The notes below the pieces were generated by a model. It saw nothing but the letters and a program-made list of their open reading frames with translations, made no database searches and had not been told where the DNA came from. This document shows, piece by piece, positions 8,035 to 15,404 of a DNA stretch of 39,348 bases. Source of the DNA: Burkholderiales bacterium (GTDB lineage Bacteria; Pseudomonadota; Gammaproteobacteria; Burkholderiales; Burkholderiaceae_C); contig JAPLPO010000171.1 of the NCBI GenBank assembly GCA_026400155.1, forward strand, positions 1 to 39,348, written 5' to 3'. Made by a program: the position numbers and the translations under genes. Numbering within the stretch: position 1 is the first letter of the stretch; every line of letters starts with the position of its first letter.

Positions 8035-8850
8035 ATGAAAACGCCAGTCAATCGTTTCAAACAAGCCCTCACTGAAAACCGCGCCCAAATTGGTTTGTGG
8101 CTGGGCATGGCCAGCAGCTACAGCGCCGAGATGTGCGCCATGGCCGGCTTTGATTGGTTGCTAATTGATGGCGAGCATGCGCCCAACAATTTGCAAACCA
8201 TTCAGCAACAACTCCAAGCCATTGCGGCCTATCCCACCAACCACGCCGTAGCGCGCGTGCCGGTGGGCGATACCGCACTGATCAAGCAGTATTTGGATTT
8301 GGGCGCTGAAACCTTGCTCATCCCCATGATCGATACACCCGAGCAAGCTGCGCAATGTGTGCAAGCCATGCGCTATCCGCAAAACGATGGGCAAGGTGGT
8401 GTGCGCGGCATGGGCGGCGCACGGGCTTCACGCTGGGGCATGTTTCCCAACTACACCAAAGAAGCCAATGAACAGGTTTGCTTGTTGGTGCAAGCAGAAA
8501 CGCGCGAAGCCTTGAAAAATTTAGAAGCCATTGCCAACACACCTGGTGTTGATGGTGTATTCATTGGTCCTGCCGATTTGTCGGCGTCTTTGGGCCATGT
8601 GGGCGATCCCAACCACCCTGAAGTGCAAGATGCCATTGAAAAGGCCATTGCTTGCATTTTGAAGGCAGGCAAAGCCCCCGGTATTTTGACTTCCGATGTC
8701 GCCCAAGCCAAACACTATTTGTCCTTGGGCGCTTTGTTTGTGGCGGTGGGCCTAGACACTCAAATTTTGGTGCGCCAAACAGCTGCCTTGGTGCGCCAAT
8801 TCAAACCAGATGCGGGTATATCCTTGCCCACTTCAGGCCAGGTGTATTGA
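8035..8850 (+). CDS. hpaI: 4-hydroxy-2-oxoheptanedioate aldolase HpaI
   Basis: HpaI is a class II, metal-dependent pyruvate aldolase that splits 4-hydroxy-2-oxoheptanedioate into pyruvate and succinate semialdehyde, the last step of the pathway. The 271-residue protein shows the HpcH/HpaI pattern: [25 protein letters not shown] with catalytic His48, the ARVPVGD arginine, VQAETREAL with the metal-ligand Glu, and [12 protein letters not shown] with the metal-ligand Asp. No succinate semialdehyde dehydrogenase gene is linked, so that product must be handled by an enzyme encoded elsewhere. The stop is one base before the next start. Confidence 0.95.
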   Translation: MKTPVNRFKQALTENRAQIGLWLGMASSYSAEMCAMAGFDWLLIDGEHAPNNLQTIQQQLQAIAAYPTNHAVARVPVGDTALIKQYLDLGAETLLIPMIDTPEQAAQCVQAMRYPQNDGQGGVRGMGGARASRWGMFPNYTKEANEQVCLLVQAETREALKNLEAIANTPGVDGVFIGPADLSASLGHVGDPNHPEVQDAIEKAIACILKAGKAPGILTSDVAQAKHYLSLGALFVAVGLDTQILVRQTAALVRQFKPDAGISLPTSGQVY

Positions 8851-8851
8851 G

Positions 8852-9661
8852 ATGCTGACGCACCAACTGCCCCCTGTGCGCTCATTGCGCCACGAAGTGC
8901 ATCCCCAAGAATGGGAGGCCCGTGTTCAGCTGGCCGCTTGCTACCGTGTGTTTGCTTTTTTGGGCTGGACCGAAATGATCTACAACCACATCACCTTGCG
9001 CTTGCCGGAAGAAGTGAGTGGTACAGAAAAACAATTTTTGATCAATCCGTTTGGCCTTCACTACAGCGAAGTGACCGCCAGCAACTTGGTGAAAATTGAC
9101 TTGAAGGGCAAGGCGCTGGACGGTTCTCCCTACCCGGTCAATCCTGCTGGCTTTACCGTGCATGCTGCGCTGCACGACAACCTGCCAGAGGCGCATTGTG
9201 TGATGCACACCCACACCACGGCAGGTGTGTCAGTGGCTTGCCTGAAAGACGGCTTGCAACAAACCAATTTTTACACGGCGCAGCTGCACAACATGATTGC
9301 GTACCATGACTTCGAAGGGATCACCATCCATTCTGAAGAGGCCCCCCGCCTGCTTCAAAGCATTGGCAACAAACAAGCCGTGATTTTGCGCAACCATGGC
9401 TTGCTGTCTTGGGGCGCCACCTTGCCCCAAACCTTTGCCATTCTTTGGACTCTGCAACGCGCTTGCGAAATTCAATTGGCCACCTTCAGCATGGGCGGCC
9501 CTTCGCAGGCCATACCCGTGCGCGAAGAGATTGCTGCCAAGTGCACACGCGATGCGCTGCAATTCAACCCCAACCACGGCGCCGGCACCGATGTGCTCGA
9601 TGCCCTGATTCGACAGGTTGATCGGCAGTGGTGCAAACCCGAGGAAAGTTATCGTTTATGA
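8852..9661 (+). CDS. Class II aldolase/adducin family protein
   Basis: This 269-residue protein has the class II aldolase/adducin head fold, used by fuculose- and ribulose-phosphate aldolases/epimerases and by several decarboxylases. Zinc-ligand histidines are evident in CVMHTHTTAG, and the fold-typical ILRNHGLLSWG segment follows. The N-terminal VQLAACYRVFAFLGWTEMIYNHITLRLP is characteristic. The start at 8852 follows the hpaI stop by one base; a longer frame from 8810 would overlap hpaI. The stop overlaps the next gene as ATGA. It is not part of the textbook hpa pathway and its substrate is unknown. Tight coupling suggests a function linked to aromatic or 2-keto acid breakdown. Confidence 0.88.
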   Translation: MLTHQLPPVRSLRHEVHPQEWEARVQLAACYRVFAFLGWTEMIYNHITLRLPEEVSGTEKQFLINPFGLHYSEVTASNLVKIDLKGKALDGSPYPVNPAGFTVHAALHDNLPEAHCVMHTHTTAGVSVACLKDGLQQTNFYTAQLHNMIAYHDFEGITIHSEEAPRLLQSIGNKQAVILRNHGLLSWGATLPQTFAILWTLQRACEIQLATFSMGGPSQAIPVREEIAAKCTRDALQFNPNHGAGTDVLDALIRQVDRQWCKPEESYRL

Positions 9662-10659
9662 AAGTTTGTATTTACGGTGCCGGTGCCATTGGCGGTTGGA
9701 TTGGCGTGCACTTGGCCCAAACGGGTCATCAAATCAGTGTGGTAGCGCGAGGCGACACCTTGCAAGCGCTGCAAAAAAACGGACTGCAATGCATTCAAAC
9801 GCAAGTCTCTGAAAAAATTCTCTGCGCCCAAGTTAGTGCATCTGCCAACCCTGCCGATTTAGGCCCGCAGGACTTGGTCATTGTGGCCGTGAAGGCCCCA
9901 AGCATGTGCGATATTGCCAACAACATGGCGCCATTGCTGGCCCCCCACACCATGGTGATGCCGGCCATGAACGGTGTGCCCTGGTGGTTTTTTGACGGCT
10001 TTGGCGGCGCACTCCAAGGCACGCGTCTCAAAACCATCGACCCTGAAGGCCAGATTGGCCGCGCCATTCCAAGCCAACATGTGGTGGGCTGTGTGGTACA
10101 TGCCAGTTGCTCTTTGGATGCGCCAGGTGTGGTGCGCCATCATTTTGGCCAAGGCCTCATTTTGGGCGAACCTGCCCAACAACAGGGCAACGTGAGTTTG
10201 CGTGTGCAGCAGTTGGTGGCCGATTTGCAAACCGCTGGATTCAACGCCAGCGCATCGGGGCAAATTCAAAAAGATGTTTGGTACAAGCTGTGGGGCAACA
10301 TGACAGTCAATCCCATCAGTGCATTCACAGGCGCCACCACCGACCTGATCATGCAAGACGACTTGGTGCGCAATTTTGTATCTCAAATCATGCTGGAGGC
10401 CAAACTCATTGGCGAGAAAATCGGCATCCCCATTGCGCAAACGCCTGAAGACAGACATGCGGTCACGCGCAAATTGGGCGCCTTCAAAACATCCATGTTG
10501 CAAGATGTCGAAGCGGGTAAGGCGGTCGAACTCGATGCCTTGGTCAGTGTGGTGCGAGAGTTGGGCCAGCTTACCCAAGTCAGTACCCCTTACACCGATG
10601 CGCTGCTGGGCCTGAGTCGCCTGCATGCCAGGGTTCACGGACTCTACCCTGCACAATGA
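9658..10659 (+). CDS. Ketopantoate reductase family protein (PanE/ApbA-like)
   Basis: This 333-residue NADP-dependent reductase of the PanE/ApbA family has an N-terminal Rossmann motif GAGAIGGWIG, the segment VIVAVKAPS, AMNGVPWW, and the C-terminal helical domain with KDVWYKLWGNMTVNPISA, where the Lys and Asn are the usual catalytic residues. Classical members reduce 2-dehydropantoate for coenzyme A, but many paralogues in catabolic operons act on other 2-keto acids. It starts on an ATGA overlap with the class II aldolase gene, so the two are translationally coupled. Because of the catabolic context I do not assign the panE symbol. Confidence 0.85.
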   Translation: MKVCIYGAGAIGGWIGVHLAQTGHQISVVARGDTLQALQKNGLQCIQTQVSEKILCAQVSASANPADLGPQDLVIVAVKAPSMCDIANNMAPLLAPHTMVMPAMNGVPWWFFDGFGGALQGTRLKTIDPEGQIGRAIPSQHVVGCVVHASCSLDAPGVVRHHFGQGLILGEPAQQQGNVSLRVQQLVADLQTAGFNASASGQIQKDVWYKLWGNMTVNPISAFTGATTDLIMQDDLVRNFVSQIMLEAKLIGEKIGIPIAQTPEDRHAVTRKLGAFKTSMLQDVEAGKAVELDALVSVVRELGQLTQVSTPYTDALLGLSRLHARVHGLYPAQ

Positions 10660-10663
10660 CGGC

Positions 10664-11569
10664 ATGACCGAACCATCAAAATCGCTGTCTAGCACAGCCT
10701 TCGCCACCTTGCTGCTCATCGCCTTCATGATGGGCGCCAACCATGTGGCGGCGCGCTTTGCCTTCAACGATGGTGTCGATGTGGTCACAGCGGTAAGCTT
10801 TCGCAGTGTGCTCACCGCCATCGTAGTGGGGTTGATTTTGTGGCAGCAAAAAGTACAAATTCAAGTGACTGCGCATCACAAAAAATACATGCTCATCATT
10901 GGCGCCCTGATTGCCGTTCAAAGTGTGTGCTTGTACTCTTCGGTGGCCAGACTGCCTGTGGCCTTGGCCTTGCTGGCTTTCAACACCTACCCATTGTCAA
11001 CAGCGTTTTGGGCGCGCGTGCTGTATGGCCATCAACCTGAGAAAGCAGTGCTTTGGAGCATGCCCATTTTGTTGCTGGGCTTGGCACTGGCCTTGGATGT
11101 GATGGGTGCGGCGTCTGGTTTAGGCGCCGCTGAGCACTGGTCACAAATTGGCAGTGGTGTGGCATTTGCATTGGCCGCTTCTGCCACCTTTGGTTTGGCG
11201 CTGGTCTACACCCAACACGAAACCACGGGCTTAGATGGTCGCTTGCGCACCTTTTCCTCGATGTCCATTGTGGGTGTGTTTGCAGTGGTGGTTGCCATGA
11301 GCCAAGGTGGCTTTCATTTGCCGCAGGCGCCCGCGGGATGGTGGGGGCTTGGCATGCTCTCATTTTTGTATGGCACCGCCTTCACCATTTTGTTCACTGT
11401 GTTGCCCAAGTTGGGCGTGGTGGGCAACTCAGCCATCATGAACGTTGAGCCCATCTTCGCTTTGGTCTTGGCGTGGGCGCTGCTAGGCCAGAGCATTGCC
11501 CCCATTCAATTGATGGGTGCCGCGCTGGTGGTGGGCACTGTGATGTGGCTGGGTCTGCGCAAACGCTGA
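10664..11569 (+). CDS. EamA-family (DMT superfamily) transporter
   Basis: This 301-residue integral membrane protein shows the ten-helix, two-repeat plan of EamA drug/metabolite transporters. The N-terminal helix AFATLLLIAFMMGANHVAARFAF and an ARLPVALALLAFNTYPL segment mark the first repeat, and a FLYGTAFTILFTVLPKLGVVG stretch followed by PIFALVLAWALLGQSI marks the second. The start is taken at 10664, four bases after the upstream stop; an ATG at 10625 would add 13 residues overlapping that gene. As the last gene of the hpa unit it may export or import a pathway acid, but substrate cannot be read from sequence. A terminator follows at 11604-11625. Confidence 0.88.
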   Translation: MTEPSKSLSSTAFATLLLIAFMMGANHVAARFAFNDGVDVVTAVSFRSVLTAIVVGLILWQQKVQIQVTAHHKKYMLIIGALIAVQSVCLYSSVARLPVALALLAFNTYPLSTAFWARVLYGHQPEKAVLWSMPILLLGLALALDVMGAASGLGAAEHWSQIGSGVAFALAASATFGLALVYTQHETTGLDGRLRTFSSMSIVGVFAVVVAMSQGGFHLPQAPAGWWGLGMLSFLYGTAFTILFTVLPKLGVVGNSAIMNVEPIFALVLAWALLGQSIAPIQLMGAALVVGTVMWLGLRKR

Positions 11570-11575
11570 AGCCCA

Positions 11576-11594
11576 AACAGGGCTCGAGCCTGTT
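11576..11594. terminator. Stem-loop in convergent gap (bidirectional candidate)
   Basis: AACAGG and CCTGTT form a six-pair stem around GCTCGAG; the core GGCTCGAGCC is itself palindromic. No T-run follows on either strand, so it may only assist the stronger terminator just downstream. Confidence 0.4.
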
Positions 11595-11603
11595 ACATCC
11601 AAA

Positions 11604-11625
11604 GGGCTTACTCAAGCCCCTTTTT
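11604..11625 (+). terminator. Intrinsic terminator of the hpa operon, inside the rsmI 3' end
   Basis: GGGCTT pairs with AAGCCC around the loop ACTC, followed by CTTTTT, a standard intrinsic terminator on the plus strand 35 bases after the transporter stop. The second half lies within the last codons and stop of rsmI, which is read the other way. Confidence 0.72.
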
Positions 11626-12630
11626 CAAACTCAGCGCGGTGTCATAAAGCACATTTTTGGATGCGCCCGTGATGTCGCTGGTCATTTTGACAGCGGTCTT
11701 CAAGGGCAGTTCAGTGAGCAGCAATTTCAAGGTGCGCAAACTGACGGCGTCTAAGGCCTCAGAGGGATCGGCTTTTGGTTTCTCGAGCGCATGAATGACC
11801 AAGGCGAATTCGCCTCGCACCCGGTCTGTGTGTTCAGCAAACCAAGCGCTCAATTTGTGGGCTTCAAGGGTGTGCACAGTTTCAAATTGTTTGGTCAATT
11901 CGCGGCCAACCGTGACGAGCCGGTTGCCTAATATGTTGAGAGCCTGTGCCAGGGCTTCAATGCGATGGGGGGCCTCAAGCAGCACCACCGCACGCGGCTC
12001 GCCGCTCAGCGTCTCGATGGCGCGCTGTCTTTCGGCTGCCTTGGAAGGCAAGAAGCCCGTGAAGACAAAGCCACCTTCTCCCACAACGCCAGCGGCACTC
12101 AACAGTGTGGTCACACTGCTGGCGCCAGGCAAAGGCATGACCCGATAGCCCGCCGCAGCAACGGCCGCTACCAAGCGTGCGCCAGGGTCGCTGATGGCGG
12201 GTGTGCCGGCATCACTCACATAAGCAACGCGCTCACCTTGTGCCAAGCGGGCGATGACTTGGGCCGCCGCTTCGGCTTCGTTGTGTTGGTGAACCGCCAA
12301 CAATTGAGCGCTGTTTCGGTCTAAACCATAAGCTCGCAGAAGTTGCTGTGTGTGCCGCGTGTCTTCGCAAGCCAAGGTGTTGGCCCTTTCAATCACATAC
12401 AAAGCGCGCAATGTGATGTCGGCCAGATTGCCAATGGGGGTGGCCACCACATACAGTGTGCTGGCAGGATGGTTTTGCGGACCCACTGCCTCGCGGGCGG
12501 CCTGAAAGGCTGTGCCATACACCGAGGTTAGCGTGGCGCCAATTTTGGGTAGCTCATTGGCTACTGCATTTGGCACCGGCAAATCAGGCGGCAAGAGCGG
12601 CGCTTCAGAATGTTCAGAAGGTAATGTCAA
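11608..12630 (-). CDS. rsmI: 16S rRNA (cytidine1402-2'-O)-methyltransferase RsmI
   Basis: RsmI methylates the ribose of C1402 in 16S rRNA using SAM. The 340-residue product has TLYVVATPIGNLADITLRAL, CEDTRHTQQLLRAYGL, VSDAGTPAISDPGARLV, a GFLPSKAAERQ segment and an ARELTK-like GRELTKQFET. The N-terminus is about 50 residues longer than E. coli RsmI. No ATG exists in this frame before the conserved core. The TTG at 12630 is chosen because GAGGA lies six bases upstream on the minus strand (12637-12641); GTG codons downstream lack such a site. The gene converges with the hpa operon and its start codon abuts that of yraN on the other strand. Confidence 0.93.
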   Translation of the reverse strand: MTLPSEHSEAPLLPPDLPVPNAVANELPKIGATLTSVYGTAFQAAREAVGPQNHPASTLYVVATPIGNLADITLRALYVIERANTLACEDTRHTQQLLRAYGLDRNSAQLLAVHQHNEAEAAAQVIARLAQGERVAYVSDAGTPAISDPGARLVAAVAAAGYRVMPLPGASSVTTLLSAAGVVGEGGFVFTGFLPSKAAERQRAIETLSGEPRAVVLLEAPHRIEALAQALNILGNRLVTVGRELTKQFETVHTLEAHKLSAWFAEHTDRVRGEFALVIHALEKPKADPSEALDAVSLRTLKLLLTELPLKTAVKMTSDITGASKNVLYDTALSLKKGLE

Positions 12631-12641
12631 TGGTGTTCCTC
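12617..12641. promoter_or_regulatory. Overlapping divergent start sites with reciprocal Shine-Dalgarno sequences
   Basis: On the plus strand GAAGG (12617-12621) is eight bases before the yraN ATG at 12630. On the minus strand GAGGA (12641-12637) is six bases before the rsmI TTG at 12630. Base 12630 is the first base of both start codons. Each ribosome binding site therefore lies in the coding sequence of the opposing gene, and both promoters must lie within the opposite gene. Confidence 0.7.
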
Positions 12642-13034
12642 AATCCAACAAATCAACGCAAACCTTCGGCACATCAAAGCACCAAAGAAGCCGGCGATGC
12701 CGCAGAAATTGCAGCGCTGCAATTTCTGCAAGCACAGGGCTTGCGCTTGTTACAGCGCAATTATCGAACGCCCGGGCGCGGTGGTGGCGAAATTGACCTC
12801 ATTTTGCAAGAATCCGACAGCACGGTGGTGTTTGTGGAAGTTCGAAAGCGCGCTTTAAGTCGCTTTGGCGGCGCATTGGGCAGTGTGAGCGCCATCAAAC
12901 AGCGGCGCATTATTTTTGCAGCGCGGTATTTTTTGTTGCGCTGGCAGCATCTCCCGCCTGCCCGCTTTGACGTCATTGCCTGGGAGCCGCAAGGCATGAT
13001 TTGGGTCAAGGCCGCTTTTGACACCTCCAACTGA
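12630..13034 (+). CDS. yraN: YraN family endonuclease-like protein (UPF0102)
   Basis: YraN proteins have a Holliday-junction-resolvase-like (restriction endonuclease type) fold of unproven role. The 134-residue product shows the conserved start of the domain GDAAEIAALQFLQAQGLRLLQRNYR, then GGGEIDLIL and VVFVEVRKR, which carry the acidic and E-x-K residues of the nuclease core. The ATG at 12630 is preferred over 12624 because it is eight bases from GAAGG, while 12624 is only two. The gene order rsmI, yraN, diaA, dolP is that of E. coli without lpoA. The next gene follows after 46 nt. Confidence 0.88.
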   Translation: MVFLNPTNQRKPSAHQSTKEAGDAAEIAALQFLQAQGLRLLQRNYRTPGRGGGEIDLILQESDSTVVFVEVRKRALSRFGGALGSVSAIKQRRIIFAARYFLLRWQHLPPARFDVIAWEPQGMIWVKAAFDTSN

Positions 13035-13080
13035 AGTCTTTTGTGGCGCCATCGAATCGGCAAAGAGTATCATCAAGCCC

Positions 13081-13659
13081 ATGTTAGACCTGCGCATTCA
13101 ACAACACTTCATCGACAGCGCCGACCTGCAATACCAAGCGGCCGAAACTTTGGCCAAGCCCTTGGATGCGGGGGTGCAGGCGCTCATGGCCTGCGTCACC
13201 AGTGGCGGCAAGGTGTTGGTGTGTGGCGAAGGCAGCTCGGCGGCTTTGGCGCAGTACTTCGCCAGTTTGTTTGTCGGCGGATTTGAACGCGAGCGCCCCG
13301 AGCTGGCTGCCATTGCGCTGCGCCACGAAGGTCTGGGCGATCCTGCCTACGCCAGTTTGGCCAGGCAAGTGCGTGCCTTGGGTCAAGCCGGTGATGTGCT
13401 TCTGCTGCTCACCACCAACGGTGAAGAAGAGGGCTTGATGCGGGCCTTGCACGCAGCCCATGAGCGCGATATGACCGTCATCGCTCTCACGGGCAAAGGC
13501 GGTGGCGCTGTGGCCAAAGCCCTGCTTGAAACAGACGTGCATGTGGGTGTGCCCCACGATCGCGCGGTGCGCATTCGCGAAGTTCAACAATTGGCTTTGC
13601 ACTGTTTGTGTGATGGTGTCGATGCCCAACTCATGGGCGATCAAGACGCAGGGGCATGA
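13081..13659 (+). CDS. diaA: SIS-domain protein, DiaA-like (phosphoheptose isomerase family)
   Basis: This 192-residue SIS-domain protein resembles DiaA, which binds DnaA as a tetramer and promotes replication initiation, and the related sedoheptulose-7-phosphate isomerase GmhA. Seen are FIDSADLQYQAAETLAKPL, the SIS loop VCGEGSSAALAQYFASLF, FERERPELAAIAL, QAGDVLLLLTTNG and MTVIALTGKGGG. The strong match to the FETERPSLPAIAL pattern of DiaA and the yraN-diaA-dolP order favour DiaA over GmhA. The start is the ATG at 13081; the frame extends upstream into yraN without a good site. Function at DnaA is inferred, not seen. Confidence 0.85.
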   Translation: MLDLRIQQHFIDSADLQYQAAETLAKPLDAGVQALMACVTSGGKVLVCGEGSSAALAQYFASLFVGGFERERPELAAIALRHEGLGDPAYASLARQVRALGQAGDVLLLLTTNGEEEGLMRALHAAHERDMTVIALTGKGGGAVAKALLETDVHVGVPHDRAVRIREVQQLALHCLCDGVDAQLMGDQDAGA

Positions 13660-13717
13660 CGAAAAGAAGGGCTTTTCCTTTCCATTTCATCCTGATTAAA
13701 ATATTCAAAGATTCTCA

Positions 13718-13722
13718 AAGGA
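13718..13722 (+). promoter_or_regulatory. Shine-Dalgarno deciding the dolP GTG start
   Basis: AAGGA lies eight bases before GTG at 13731. The ATG at 13656, which overlaps diaA, would place 25 residues before the lipoprotein signal peptide and has no such site. Confidence 0.7.
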
Positions 13723-13730
13723 CTTTTCAA

Positions 13731-14381
13731 GTGAAACTCAATCTCAATCGTTGGATGCTTTCTGGTTTGGCCATCAGCGCCTTGGTCACCAGCCTCTCGG
13801 CTTGTGCGCCCTTGATTGTGGGCAGTGCTGTCATGGGTGGCTTTGTGGCCATTGACCGCCGTACTGCGGGCATCCAATTGGAAGATGAGAGCATTGAACT
13901 TCGCACCGCTCAGGGCTTGCGCCAAAATTTGAGCAATGCGGCCCATGTGAATGTGACCAGCTACAACCGCATGGTCTTGCTCACCGGCGAGGTCAGCTCA
14001 GCGGCTGAAAAAGAGCGCGCCGAGAGACTGGCCAAGAGCCAAGAAAACGTCAACTCTGTGGTCAATGACTTGGCCATTGAGCCAGCCAGCTCACTCACAC
14101 AGCGTTCTAAAGACGCCATCACCACGGGTCAAATCAAGGCTTTGCTGGTAGATGCCAAAGATTTGCAATCGAATGCCTTCAAAGTTGTCACTGAGCGCGG
14201 TGTGGTTTACTTGATGGGCCGCGTCACACCCCGTGAGTCGCAGCGCGCCTCTGAAATTGCTCGCAGCAGCAGCGTGAGTGGTGTGGTCAAGGTGGTTCGG
14301 GTGTTTGAAACCATCACCGAAGAAGAGTTGAAGCGAATCAGTGCTCAGCCTTTGTCGCCCCAAGCGCAGCCCAAACCTTAA
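13731..14381 (+). CDS. dolP: Outer-membrane BON-domain lipoprotein DolP (YraP)
   Basis: DolP is a lipoprotein with two BON domains that supports outer-membrane integrity and, in E. coli, interacts with the BAM complex and anionic lipids. With the GTG start at 13731 the 216-residue product begins VKLNLNRWMLSGLAISALV and has a lipobox LSAC with the lipidated Cys25. Two BON repeats follow at about residues 65-130 and 140-205 (for example NVTSYNRMVLLTGEV and KVVTERGVVYLMGRVTPRE). The tail is Pro/Gln-rich. It is third in the yraN-diaA-dolP run and ends on a stem-loop at 14370-14390. Confidence 0.9.
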   Translation: MKLNLNRWMLSGLAISALVTSLSACAPLIVGSAVMGGFVAIDRRTAGIQLEDESIELRTAQGLRQNLSNAAHVNVTSYNRMVLLTGEVSSAAEKERAERLAKSQENVNSVVNDLAIEPASSLTQRSKDAITTGQIKALLVDAKDLQSNAFKVVTERGVVYLMGRVTPRESQRASEIARSSSVSGVVKVVRVFETITEEELKRISAQPLSPQAQPKP

Positions 14382-14390
14382 GGGTTTGGG
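14370..14390. terminator. Stem-loop at the dolP end
   Basis: CCCAAACC and GGTTTGGG form an eight-pair stem around TTAAG; the dolP stop codon spans the loop. No T-run follows on either strand. A further CCCAAAC at 14405 could pair alternatively with the right arm. Confidence 0.4.
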
Positions 14391-14400
14391 CGGGGGGTTA

Positions 14401-15315
14401 TCAACCCAAACGCTTGATCAAGCTGGATGTGTCCCAGCGCTTGCCGCCCATTTGTTGCACATCGGCATAAAACTGATCGACCAAGGCTGTCACAGGCAAG
14501 CGCGCACCATTGCGCTTGGCCTCGTCCATCACCAGCCCCAAGTCTTTGCGCATCCAATCGACTGCAAAACCAAAGTCAAATTTGTTGGCCACCATGGTTT
14601 TGCCGCGGTTGTCCATTTGCCAGCTTTGTGCTGCGCCTTTGCCAATGACATCCAGCACCAAGTTCATGTCAAGGCCGGCTTTTTGACCAAAGGCAATGGC
14701 TTCGGACAAGCCCTGCACCAGACCCGCGATGCAAACTTGATTGACCATTTTGGTGAGTTGGCCAGCGCCTGATTCGCCCATCAAGGTGTAGGCGCGTGAG
14801 AAAGCCATGGCGGCAGGCTTGGTGGCTTCAAAAATAGCGGCATCACCACCGCACATGACGGTGAGCAAACCATTTTGCGCGCCGCCTTGACCACCCGACA
14901 CGGGTGCATCGATGAAATGCAAACCTAGCGCTTTGGCGGCTTGAAAGAGTTCGCGCGCCACATTGGCTGAGGCGGTGGTGTGGTCTACCAAAATAGCGCC
15001 TTTTTTCATGCCGGCCAATGCACCGTCTGCACCGAGCACCACTGCGCGCAAATCGTCGTCATTGCCAACACAGCAAAAAACGATGTCGGCATGGGCCACC
15101 GCTTCACGGGGTGTGGCGGCGTGAGCTGGTTGTTTCGTATCTGCAAATTCTTGGCACCAAGCCGCTGCTTTGGCAGCACTGCGGTTGTAAACCGTGACGG
15201 CGTGGCCAGCGCGGGCCAAATGACCCGCCATGGGATAGCCCATGACGCCTAAGCCCAAAAAGGCCACATGTTGGGAAGGAGCGGATTCGTAGGTTTTTGC
15301 GTTCAGGCTGCTCAT
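14401..15315 (-). CDS. 3-hydroxyisobutyrate dehydrogenase family oxidoreductase
   Basis: This 304-residue NAD(P)-dependent beta-hydroxyacid dehydrogenase resembles MmsB, GarR and GlxR. It has the Rossmann signature VAFLGLGVMGYPMAGHLARAG, VYNRSAAK, the substrate-binding DAPVSGGQGGAQNG, and GAGQLTKMVNQ with the catalytic Lys. The helical C-terminal domain ends with LIKRLG. It may act on 3-hydroxyisobutyrate, tartronate semialdehyde or another short hydroxyacid; sequence alone does not decide. It converges with dolP and diverges from yggS with an 89-nt spacer. Confidence 0.9.
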   Translation of the reverse strand: MSSLNAKTYESAPSQHVAFLGLGVMGYPMAGHLARAGHAVTVYNRSAAKAAAWCQEFADTKQPAHAATPREAVAHADIVFCCVGNDDDLRAVVLGADGALAGMKKGAILVDHTTASANVARELFQAAKALGLHFIDAPVSGGQGGAQNGLLTVMCGGDAAIFEATKPAAMAFSRAYTLMGESGAGQLTKMVNQVCIAGLVQGLSEAIAFGQKAGLDMNLVLDVIGKGAAQSWQMDNRGKTMVANKFDFGFAVDWMRKDLGLVMDEAKRNGARLPVTALVDQFYADVQQMGGKRWDTSSLIKRLG

Positions 15316-15404
15316 GTTTGTTTGTTTGTCTATGTGAGTGGGTTGAAAAATGGATCCAGCGAGTGATTGTCCACCAGTTTGAGATTTTTGGTAACCTTGG
15401 GCTC

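Noticed and set aside
9859-10821. 320-codon open frame on minus, antisense to the ketopantoate-reductase-like gene
   Set aside because: The plus strand encodes a clear PanE-family protein. The antisense translation is His/Gln-rich with no family pattern, a codon-bias shadow.
13656-13730. ATG start of dolP overlapping diaA
   Set aside because: It would put 25 charged/aromatic residues before a good lipoprotein signal peptide. The GTG at 13731 has AAGGA eight bases upstream.
15316-15330. GTTT tandem run before the hydroxyisobutyrate-dehydrogenase-like gene
   Set aside because: Only about three units at the start of a divergent spacer. Too short to call a functional repeat.
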